A stretch of 64,000 nt of DNA, from positions 22,072,001 to 22,136,000 of the forward strand of contig NC_060209.1 in the NCBI RefSeq assembly GCF_021130785.1, in the 5' to 3' direction. How positions within the stretch are numbered: position 1 is the stretch's first letter; every line of letters begins with the position of its first letter. The stretch comes from Homalodisca vitripennis. Taxonomy: Eukaryota > Arthropoda > Insecta > Hemiptera > Cicadellidae. Made by a program: the position numbers and the translations under genes. A model generated the notes under the pieces. That model saw only the letters and a list, made by a program, of their open reading frames with translations, was not told the DNA's origin and made no database searches. Shown here in pieces: positions 50,801 through 62,800 of the stretch.

Positions 50801-53800
50801 AGCATAATAATTTTATATTAATTTATATTAATTTACACTGTAGCAGATTTCTTCCTTGTAAGGAAATAACAAATAAACTTATATTTTTCAGGAACTCGAT
50901 ACCAGAATAATTATTGGAAGCTTTTCTCATCGTGTTGCTCCCAAAATATTTTGTGAGGTAAGTATGTTTAGTAGATAGATATTTTATAACTTAATTTTGT
51001 TTAAGAAATATAATATAACGCGATCGCTTGAAGTATGGTCAAGCTTTCATCTTCAAAATGAAAGTTACTCATCCTTTCTATGTCTTTTTTTATTCCCAAA
51101 ACTCTAACAGGAAACTCTTTTAGTGAACCTACGGATCAAGTATATGCACACAATCCTTTTGGAATTTTCCTGCTGTTATTATCCATATCAGACTTGTGTA
51201 GTCTTATTGTATCATCCCCAAATAATTGAATAAACAATCCAGTAGTTATGCATCTAGAATGCACGGTAGAACAATATAAACAAATGCTAGCAGAAAAGAA
51301 AATAGACAACGTTGGAAAGAATAGACGATTTTGTAAATAGAGTGGCGGTAACACATTTTGTATGTGTTATTGCCCAAACTGTTACTCTATCCGAATACAA
51401 GCTGGAGTCTTTTTGGAGTTAATGGTGTATATTATACTATATCATAAATGGTAGGCAAAGTGCATTGATGTTTGGAAGCAAATAATATAAAAAATATACA
51501 ACGTTGGAAAGAATAGACTATTTTGTAAATAGAGTGACGGTAACACATTTTATATGTGTTATTGCCCAAACTGTTACTCTCTCCGAATACAAACTGGAGT
51601 CTTTTTGGAATGAATTAATAGTGTATGATATACTATATCATAAATGGTAGACACAGTGCATTGATGCTTGGAATCAAATAATATAAAAAAAAAAATTACA
51701 ACGTTGGAAAGAATAGACGATTTTGTAAATAGAGTGGCGGTAACACATTTTGTATGTGTTATTGCCCAAATTGTTACTCTGTCCGCTTGAAAAATAAAAA
51801 CCGGAGTCTTTTTGGAATTAATAGTGTATGATATACTATATCATAAATGGTAGACACAATGCATTGATGTTTTGGAAGCAAATAATACAAAAAAAAAAGA
51901 AAATACACAACGTTGGAAAGAATAGACGATTTTGTAAATAGAGTGACGGTAACACATTTTGTATGTGTTATTGCCCAAATTGTTACTCTGTCCGAATACA
52001 AACCTGAGTCTTTTTGGAATTTATAGTGTATGATATACCATATTACTCTATATCATAAATGGTAGGCAAAATGCATTGAGGGATTTATATTTATCGATTC
52101 CAGGTACTATCTTAGGATTTAACTACGATTATATGATTTTCTCCAACTGATATGAGTGCTCTAAGGTTCGTCAAATAGAAATGAACCTTCAAGTGTAAAA
52201 GTCTGTTAATTTTCGAGATATCAAGATAGACAGAAATAAAATTTTTCCAGCCCCACTAGTGGTAGGCTTCGCTAACGCTCAGCCTTATAATGGTTGAGAA
52301 GTCACCTTTAAGCCCTTACAGTTCCAAGGGTGAGTATACTTTCAATCAAGACAGAGCTGTTCATGTTCTACTGAAATGCAAATTTGTTAATGTTGCCAGG
52401 CCCACAAACTGGGAATGTTCGGCGCCGACTATGTGTGGATCCTGCACGGCCACCCGGACCAACAGTGGTGGCGCAACCAGTCCCGGTGTTCCCACAGGAA
52501 CATGGCTGCCGCTGTGGAGGGCCTCACGATCGTCTCTAGCCACAATTCCATCATCGGCAACAAGCCGTCCATCTCTGGCTTGGTACTTATCCTACACCTA
52601 CAATGTCGTACTCCTGTTTTTTTTATCTCTTTAAAGCCTCAGCTCTCGGCTATGCTGGCTTGTTTTAATACACCGTGGCTGCTATTCCTGTATAATTGGA
52701 CCTCCCCGGGATTTGAACCAGTGATCTCTCAGTTTGAGCCGTGACTATATCCACTAGTCTACGGAGGAGGACTCTTAATCCTGTTGAGCTTTGACAATAT
52801 TGAAAAATCTACATAATAAATAGTCTTTTAAATTAAACTATATAACCAGGTACTCTGATTTAATGGATTTGATAAGGTCACTTGTGTTTCTGAAGAAAAG
52901 AATTTTAATCTTGAACATAGCCTTAGTTAAAATACTCTCTCTTAAAAAAAGTGAAAATCTCAGTGTTGAACCTAGAGGACTTCATAATTTAGAATCGATA
53001 CTTTTTAAACATTACGATCGTAAGATCTTTTTTCCTCATAAATCGTAACTTGACCTTGGGAAGGCATATTTGACCTAGTAAGTTTTGCTTCCGGTGTGAG
53101 GTCGTTCTGCACAGACAAAACCATCCACTTCGAGTGAGGCTGAAAATTGTTCTGCTGCGAGGTTTTAACTGTTATGGAACTAAAAGTTATAAATGATACT
53201 AAGGTACATGAAGATTTTACTTTTAAAGGTAAAATCAAAGACATCGTTGTTGATAGTTGGAATGCTATAAATTCTCACTAGTAAAGAATACAGTTTTGTA
53301 AATATTCTAGTTAAATTTTCTTATCTCTTTCTGTTCGGATTTCAACGAGTATTCTACAAATAGAGTTACCCGAATTGGTCCAGCCGGTTTAAATTGAGAA
53401 GCACTGGATATATATCTACATTTCATTTCATTATCCAATAGCGTTAGGCTACTAATATACTGCTTGTTTATCAATTAGATAGAGACTTAATAGGTGCACG
53501 AGACAGCCTACATTAGACTATGAAACTTCATGAAACCATATAAAGCAAAGCTACAAGATCATTAGGGTTCCTACATCAGCTTATTACTGACAACGGAAGA
53601 TTACATGATACATCACGGCATGTGATTGTTTAGTTGAAAAGTATTTTACTACCTCTCAGTGCCAGTGAGGCCTCACGGGATGTATGTTTCGTTATAGCGA
53701 GATATATTTTATACTCTCTGCTTTCCCACTTTTTTTTGTTTCAGAACAAAGAGGGCAGACAGCCGAAAAATAATTAAATGATTAATTAATTACTTACTTA

Positions 53801-56800
53801 TGTCATATTTTATATATTCAATTTTTATTTCCATGAAAGGGAATGTTATAACCTGTAGTAAAAATGTATGCTTTGTAAATAGTTTGTTATCCAAGAGCGT
53901 TAAACTCGAGTAAACGAATCGGTCGCAGTGCATACTGTAAATGTTAGATTTATTGTCCGCCCTGATCCGTCAATCGCTACCAGGTGTCCGAGTGCAGGTG
54001 CCGGAGGATCAGATTGATTGATTGATTGATTCAATCATCTGATTGATGTGTTTTAAATGGTTCTTCTCCCCAACTGTGATCCAGTTAACTACGGTTGTTA
54101 TTCGGCAAGCGGGTAAATTACTGGCCATTTTAAAACTATAATGTGTGTTTTTTTACAGAACCGATATCTATTTATTGATCCCAAAACTTTGATTTCATTA
54201 GGCAAATTATAGATTATACGTGGTGTAGGTGAATATCTGAAAGATTATATAAGAATAAAAAGTTATGTATTCAGCTAAGGCCCTACCACATGGTCCTTAT
54301 TGCATTATTTTGTTGGATATCCTTTATCCTTGATCAAATTTACTTTAGATATCTACATAAACACACTAAAAATGGTAAACTTATTTTCGAAAATCCCTAA
54401 AATTGAACGCAAACAATCAATTGTACCAATAAACAATAACAAATTTTTCCTTACCCCATACAAACTATCACAAAACGTTTCACTGCAATAGCATAAACGT
54501 ATTGAACACTCTTAATGTTATTGGCAAAGGAGATTCTACTGAAGTCTCCTGAATATGAAATATTAATTCAAACTTCAGTACAAATTACATAAGTTATACC
54601 AATAAACGGTTACTAACGTTTCTTCGTGACCTTTACACGTCTATATAATGTCTATCTGTAATGGAACACAATTAATGAACGTGTTTAATGCTAGTGGCAT
54701 AGGAAAGTCTACTGAAATCTCCTGAAGTATAAAAGTAAGTCAGCTTGTATATGAACTTAAGAGGCATCCTGCATCGCTATTATCATCAACTGGAAGTAGA
54801 CAGGCTTAGTTGCAAATCCTGGATCATCAGCTTCATGGCAGCTTTAGAAGCAGACCGATTCCGACGCAAATCTTGAGTCATCTCCTTCATGGGAGCTTTA
54901 GGAGTAGACTGATTACATCACAAAGCCTGAACCATAAAATTCATGACAGCTTTAGGAGTATATCGATTTCGTCGCAAAGCCTGGATCATCAACTTCATGG
55001 CAGCTTTAGGAGTAGACCGATTCCGTCACAAATCCTGGTTCATCAGCTTCATGGCAGCTTTAGGAGCAGGCCGATTTCGTCGCAAATCTTGAGTCATCTC
55101 CTTCATGGGAGCTTTAGGAGTAGACTGATTACATCACAAAGCCTGAACCATAAACTTCATGACAGCTTTAGGAGTATATCGATTTCGTCGCAATGCCTGG
55201 ATCATCAACTTCATGGCAGCTTTAGGAGTAGACCGATTCCGTCACAAATCCTGGTTCATCAGCTTCATGGCAGCTTTAGGAGTAGACCGATTCCGTCACA
55301 AATCCTGGTTCATCAGCTTCATGGCAGCTTTAGGAGTAGACCGATTCCGTCACAAATCCTGGTTCATCAGCTTCATGGCAGCTTTAGGAGTAGACCGATT
55401 CCGTCGCAAATCCTGGTTCATCAGCTTCATGGCAGCTTTAGGAGTAGACCGATTCCGTCACAAACCCTGGTTCATCAGCTTCGTGGCAGCTTTAGGAGTA
55501 GACCGATTCCGTCACAAACCCTGGTTCATCAGCTTCATGGCAGCTTTAGGAGTAGACCGATTCCGTCACAAATCCTGGTTCATCAGCTTCATGGCAGCTT
55601 TAGGAGTAGACCGATTCCGTCACAAATCCTGGTTCATCAGCTTCATGGCAGCTTTAGGAGCAGGCCGATTTCGTCGCAAATCTTGAGTCATCTCCTTCAT
55701 GGGAGCTTTAGGAGTAGACTGATTACATCACAAAGCCTGAACCATAAACTTCATGACAGCTTTAGGAGTATATCGATTTCGTCGCAAATGCCTGGATCAT
55801 CAACTTCATGGCAGCTTTAGGAGTAGACCGATTCCGTCACAAATCCTGGTTCATCAGCTTCATGGCAGCTTTAGGAGTAGACCGATTCCGTCACAAATCC
55901 TGGTTCATCAGCTTCATGGCAGCTTTAGGAGTAGACCGATTCCGTCACAAATCCTGGTTCATCAGCTTCATGGCAGCTTTAGGAGTAGACCGATTCCGTC
56001 GCAAATCCTGGTTCATCAGCTTCATGGCAGCTTTAGGAGTAGACCGATTCCGTCACAAATCCTGGTTCATCAGCTTCATGGCAGCTTTAGGAGTAGACCG
56101 ATTCCGTCACAAATCCTGGTTCATCAGCTTCATGGCAGCTTTAGGAGTAGACCGATTCCGTCACAAATCCTGGTTCATCAGCTTCATGGCAGCTTTAGGA
56201 GTAGACCGATTCCGTCACAAACCCTGGTTCATCAGCTTCATGGCAGCTTTAGGAGTAGACCGATTCCGTCACAAATCCTGGTTCATCAGCTTCATGGCAG
56301 CTTTAGGAGTAGACCGATTCCGTCACAAACCCTGGTTCATCAGCTTCATGGCAGCTTTAGGAGTAGACCGATTCCGTCACAAACCCTGGTTCATCAGCTT
56401 CATGGCAGCTTTAGGAGTAGACCGATTCCGTCACAAAACCCTGGTTCATCAGCTTCATGGCAGCTTTAGGAGTAGACCGATTCCGTTACAAATCCTGGAT
56501 CATCTGCTTCATAAAAGTTTTAGGAGTATATCGATTTCTTCGCAAAGCCTGGATGATCAGCTTCATGCCAGCTTCAGGAGCAGACCTATTCTGTCGCAAA
56601 TTCTGGATCATCACCTTCATGGCAGTTTTAGGAGACCGAATCATTATATGGAATGCAAATGTATTATATGGAAAGCTAATTCACCGTTATAGTAATTTGC
56701 GATCGTTTTCAGTCCAGAACACATTATAAGCTGGTTTCGCTCTAAAGTGTCATTTTACCACGAAATCTGTATGATCTTTTATTATGTGACTTGCGAGTCG

Positions 56801-59800
56801 TATACTGGAACGAGTTTTTTTACCTATGATCAACACAAAATTCCACCATTCCATTTCCTGAAACTTATTAATCGTTATAACCTATTGGTTATTACAATTA
56901 TTAAGTTTTCGAGCTCCACGGTATACTTTTATATGTTTCTTAGAAGTATATAACGGTATAATAATATAATTCTATAGAACTATTTACAAACGTTTTATAA
57001 TTTAGCATTAATAAAAGTTGTCTAATTACTGTAGTAAAAATACTGCTGTTTACTGTCATTATGTCAAATGCTATTCTGTAATAATAATTTAACTACGATT
57101 GTTTTATAGCCTCATTACAGACTCTCTAATTAGTGGGTTAAGTACCGGTAAATATGCTAGGAAATATTTTACGAGACGTAAGTGATTAATTAACTAAATC
57201 CTTCTTTTAACAAACCAGCAAAGAATGCATAAAACATCAGAAAATTATATTTAAGACTTGGTTTGACCGAAATAAATACTATTTATTGCGTGAAGTAATA
57301 ATAGAATAAATCAAGCCTGCATTATAATTTTAACTGAATGTAACAGAAAAGAGTGTTAAATAGAATTGTTTAAAATTGTAAGTCAAGCTTGAGTTGAACA
57401 AAGGAGGAAGTAATATCTTGGATACTAACCACATTAAGGTGACACATTTGACTAATAAAACTTACATGAAAATAATTTGAGTTATATTTACTTTAGGTTT
57501 TTTTTATCAAAAGGCTATATTAGTTTGATAATATGTGGTTCAGAAATTAAACAATTCTAATTGGTAAGTATTAATATTGTAATTAACATAGTAGTTAATG
57601 TGTAGATTAATATTTTGCTTGGGCTGTTCCAAATAATAGTAGTATGTGTAATTTATAGGTAATAAATTATTTATTATGTAATAGAGGTATAACCATTAAT
57701 ATTTTATCCAAAACCAAGGAATATGAAAACATAATTAACTTGCTAGAGAATATAAATTACATAAATTGAAGAGTTTCCTACAATTTAGGGGAGTTGTGGC
57801 AGGAAATGATAACGTCACAATCAATGAACAGTAATATTGATTTCAATAGTATAATTATACTATTGCTTGATAGTTTTGAGAAGTATTAAACCTATGTTTT
57901 TAAATTAAAAATTAACATTACAGATAATTTTAATAAGGACAATTTTAATATAATCCCAAAAATTAAAAAGTGAGGAGAAGGATGGTTTATACTTTTTACA
58001 TGGAAATAAATATGAGAATTTGAGGCCTATGGTGATTAATGTTACATTTTATTTTCATAAGTGGTCAAATAATAAGCTCAGGAGTAAAAAATGTAAAACT
58101 ATTAAAAAAAGACTTCATGTAAAAGTGCTATAAAAATAAAATAACAAAATAAAAAGTAGGAAAAATACAATTAATACACTACTAGAAGCTAATGAAAAAA
58201 TGTAGAAAATTATATAATAGTGTGAAAATAAATTTTCTTCTCATCAAGATGAATTCCCATGTTAGTAATAACTACTTAAAGTTTACAAAAAATAAGTCAG
58301 TTTTAACAAACTTAACAAAGGCGAAATTTAACGAACTGACATACTTTTCTTTACACTCGTACGTGGAGCAGCGCCTTAAGATCTAAAATACACAAACAAA
58401 CACAAAACTTAAAATATTAAACTATTATTGGCGCCTATTGCAAAAATAAGCTAAACGTGAAACTTTTTACATTATGTTTTGTAAACTCCTTATACTTACA
58501 TTTCTAATTCATTGTCATGGCATTAAAACGAAATAAATTATTGCTATGAAAAACTTAGATCATTTCTGATTCTGCAGATAAGGGATAGAAATTAAATGAA
58601 TTATTTCAATCTTTGAAATAAAAATTCGAACCATTTTAAACCACCAAAATACTTATTAAACAGTTAGTTTTCATATACACGTTAACAGATTGAAATATAA
58701 TTTTTATCTAAACTATTATCTTGAGAGATGCTTCAATTTTGTGATTTTCTCACTTTTAGTTCATATTTATCCAATTGTCTACACAAGCGTAAATACAGAG
58801 TGTAAATTAAGCCGTGATAAGCCCGGATATATTCCACACGAATCGATATATCGATGTACAACCTGCACCACATTAATTAAAATACCTTTTTTGGATTTTT
58901 TGAAGGATACAAATATCCCTCCCCCCAATTTTTCAAAGGAGTGTAGGTTCGCTTTAAATTTTCAAATTGCAACCCTTATCTTGTGACATGTCATTTGAAA
59001 GGTAAATTCAAAAGAAACACAATGACTTAAACAAAACTACGACAATCCTAGCAAAAGTTATGGTCAAACAAACCCTTTCATCTAAGGGTGTAAATTAAGT
59101 CTTGATATACCTGGATATATTCCAAACGGATTGAGATATGTACAATTTTTAATACTTAATAAATTACTTGTTTGGATGTTTTTAAGGGTAAAATAAATTT
59201 TCAAATTACAATCTCTATCTTGTGTTTATACATATATATTTTATATTTATGTAAATATAATTAATAAAATATAGTTCATAAAAAATATAATTATTTGATC
59301 AGTGTTTAAATTTTTAAACTTGTATAAAGCATTAAACCTCTAAAACGTCTAAAAATTCTAGATTTTGAGCAATTTCTGTCTACGACAGGAATGGACAGGA
59401 AATTGATCCTTTGAACATTTTGAGTTAACCCTCCAAGTGGCGGTCATTTTTTCTTGTAGTGGCGGCAAGTTTTCGAGCCTCGTGCAAGGGTTTTTTTTTA
59501 AATTTATTAAAAATATAAATTAAAAGTAATATATATTGAAGTATATATTTTTGTGTTCAGAATTAAACATATAATAATATTATTATTTAAATTTGGCCTT
59601 AAAAAAATGATTACTAAAAATTTTTTCCATGATATTCAAAATTTACATTTTTTTTTTAATTTGGGGGGGACCATACCTAGCAAACCAAGTTATAGTAAGA
59701 AAGCTATAAAAGTGAGATTGCCATTTTGTGTCAAATTTATTCTAGTTTCAGAAACACATAAGCATTATACAAATTTATGAAACTATAATAACACTATATA

Positions 59801-62800
59801 ACAAAAAGCAGCGATGCGCATAAATTGTGAAAATAGGGTGTATATGTAAGAGTTTGCTAATAAAAGTTTTACTAATACAATTTTACTTCAATACATGTTA
59901 TATTGCATATTTTATTACTCAGAATGAAGTAAACTATACAGCAGTAGTAAAATAAATTCCATAACTTTTTTTAAGAGTCGAAAAAAGTTTCATTTTGTCA
60001 TTACTCAAAACTTTTGCGAAAAATTTTCAAACAGCAAAGTATAAAATGTGTTTCAAAGCTTGTATTATATCCAAATTTATAAATCTATGGTTTACATATG
60101 ATGGGAAATTTTATTTAGTTTTAGAAAACCATAAATTGTGTCTAAATATATTACATATATTTTGATTCTACAACTACATGTATTACTAAAATAACAGTAT
60201 ATAGCCTACGCGACTAACAATGACCCTGGAATGGTCCAAACAGTTATCATACATAACCAAAGAAATTACGGTAAATATATATTTGGTTGTGAAAATTGTT
60301 ATTTCAGAACTAAAAGAGTGCCTAAAATAACGTTTAGTGAGTGAAAAACAATAACAAACTACGTGAAATGAACTTTAGCCAAGTCATTTTGCCATAGCCT
60401 ACACAGATTCGATAATTCATCAAAATATTTCAGTAAAAAGAAATTTATTTATTCTAAAATATATTTATTTGCACTACTGCAATATCTAACAACTCACCAC
60501 ACACTAAACACAACACTAAAACACAAATAAAACTTACTAATAAACACGACTCGTCACATAAACAAATCAGACGGCATCGACAACATGGCGGTCACAATGA
60601 ATTGCGTCATCTTCTTTTACGTTCCAAACTACGAACTTGGTACGTTGCAATTGCAATACAAAGAGGAATAAAACTATAGTATTCCTTAGGCTTTTTTTTT
60701 CCCGAATCCAATGGTGCATGAATCGATAAGTTGTCGGCATATACTGTAATGAGTGATTATGCAAAGGAATGTTTGTTCGTCAAAATTTTGACGAAAAACA
60801 TTCAAGAATGGACCTTGTTCATCAAAATTTTGATGAACAACAGTTATAGGGTTAAAGCACCCCACAGGGAACATCCTTCCAAGACATTGAATAGGCCAAA
60901 AAGTAATTTCTGTCAACACAGATCTATTTTCAATTTTATTTTTAAATGGGAAAGAAGCGAGCTTGCTTATTACATGCCTTAAATGTCAATAAATTAAACA
61001 ATTATCTTAAGTCATCTGTTGCAGAGGAATGACAGGTTCGTCTCCTCACTGCCTACGCCACAAAGCAGCTTCGTACACCAGACCTACGACGCCGTGTGGG
61101 CCATCGCCCTCGCCCTAAAGAATTCTCACCTGAACCTCTCGCACTACGATTATAGCCAGACGCAAATGGCACATCGTCTGTCCCACACCCTCGGCAACCT
61201 CAGCTTCTTCGGCATATCGGTCAGTCACTCTATATTGTGGATTTATTTTATATTGTTACTACCATTAATATACTACCAATCAACATATATTTACTTAGAT
61301 AATCTAATACTTCAATACTAAGTATTTCTTATTAATATGCTATTTTCAAAGTAATAATTTAATTTAATAATGTATTTAACAATAATTCAGTAATTTCAAT
61401 AATTGAATCGTAAAAATTAAGGGCTCTGTGGTGTAGTGGTAGCACACTCACCCGACAAGTAGCACGTTTGTTAATTCAATTTTTATTTAAATTAAATTCC
61501 GCTATTGTTATTTAAACAAATTATATATATATGATACATTTATAGCAATTATTTTACAAGTATATAGTATTATTCTAATCATAGTAATTGTGAACCTAAT
61601 GTCTTCGACATCAGTAAAAACCCTTTTTTATAATTACCTTCGATAAGATCTTTAACTGTGGAAATCCAATCATTAGAAGAATTGTTTGGAGATTTTCGTT
61701 ATAAGATTTTTATGAATGTTTTTTTTAATTTACTTTAAAAAATATAGTTTACAGCCTGACATCCATTTTGTTTGTATTGCCATAGTAACTATATTAAACC
61801 TCATGAACGTTTACGATCTTGGTCGTAGAACTACTATTTTCGGTTGTAGAATAATGGAAGATGTTTGATTTTAAATATAATTAATACGTTTCTTAGTGTT
61901 TTAAATACTTTTAAATGTTTTTAGAAAATAAATAAAACTATTGCTACACAATTAAACACTAAAACCGTGTACACTTTACAAAAAGATATTGGATGCGAAT
62001 TGATTACATCTTTAAAAATAGACATACTCATAACTCTACGATCAAACATAAATGCGGAAAAGTGCAACAAGTTAATAGTTTCCATATGGCAAACGTCTTA
62101 AAAGCCGTTTTACTGCGGTCGGCCATTAAACAGTTCTAGAGAAATTTGAAATTGAGTTAAAACCAATACATTAGAAAAAGTAGAAATGTGCCTATGAAAA
62201 CTTGACGAGAAAACTGAAAAATGCCTATTTACAGGTATAGGCTATATTTCGAAACAAATAATTACTGAACTGTTTTGGTCCACTTAACTGAATACCTTGT
62301 ATTGTTGCATACAAATCTTACCTCTTTGGCGCTTTTGCGAACACTCTGGTTCTCAAAAATCGGGGCTCCGACCCACAAGAAAGTGATCCAAATACTTATA
62401 TCAGGATCTCTTAGGATACAATTTACAAGTTAGGTTCTCCTTAATACTACTTGTTTACCGTGGGGTAATTCGTGCAGAGTTCAGGGCTGTCTGGTAGTAA
62501 GTCTATTTGCTCCAATCATCTTAGTGCTTCTTTAAATTAAACTTATGGATTGGTGATCTTTAATCCTGTATTTATTATATTCCATATTTAACAGCTCAAC
62601 GTACTTTTATAATTAAAATCTGTTCCTGTTTTACAAAGCAATACAGTTAACATCTATTCTCTCTTTTCGCAACCGAATTAATAGTGGCGCGAAGGGCACC
62701 TGTATATCAATTTCAATTCTCTAGGTCTTTTCTATCAAGAGAATCTCACAGACGAAGGGATTGTTCTTTGACCTTCTCACCGTAGCGTCAATCGTTATGC

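Noticed and set aside
52690..52775. Functional minus-strand tRNA gene
   Set aside because: Boxes are present but the anticodon arm does not fold properly and the A box deviates; a SINE or pseudogene is more likely.
54810..55820. 336-codon ORF, longest in the window
   Set aside because: It is a by-product of the 54-bp minisatellite, whose period is a multiple of three. A second frame is equally open and the array lies inside a receptor intron.
55808..56692. 294-codon ORF in the same array
   Set aside because: Same explanation; it runs in the other open frame and continues into unrelated flanking sequence.
61220..61321. Extension of exon 6 as a 100-codon ORF with a hydrophobic C-terminus
   Set aside because: The family reading stops exactly at the GTCAGT donor and resumes at 63907; the hydrophobic extension is translated intron.
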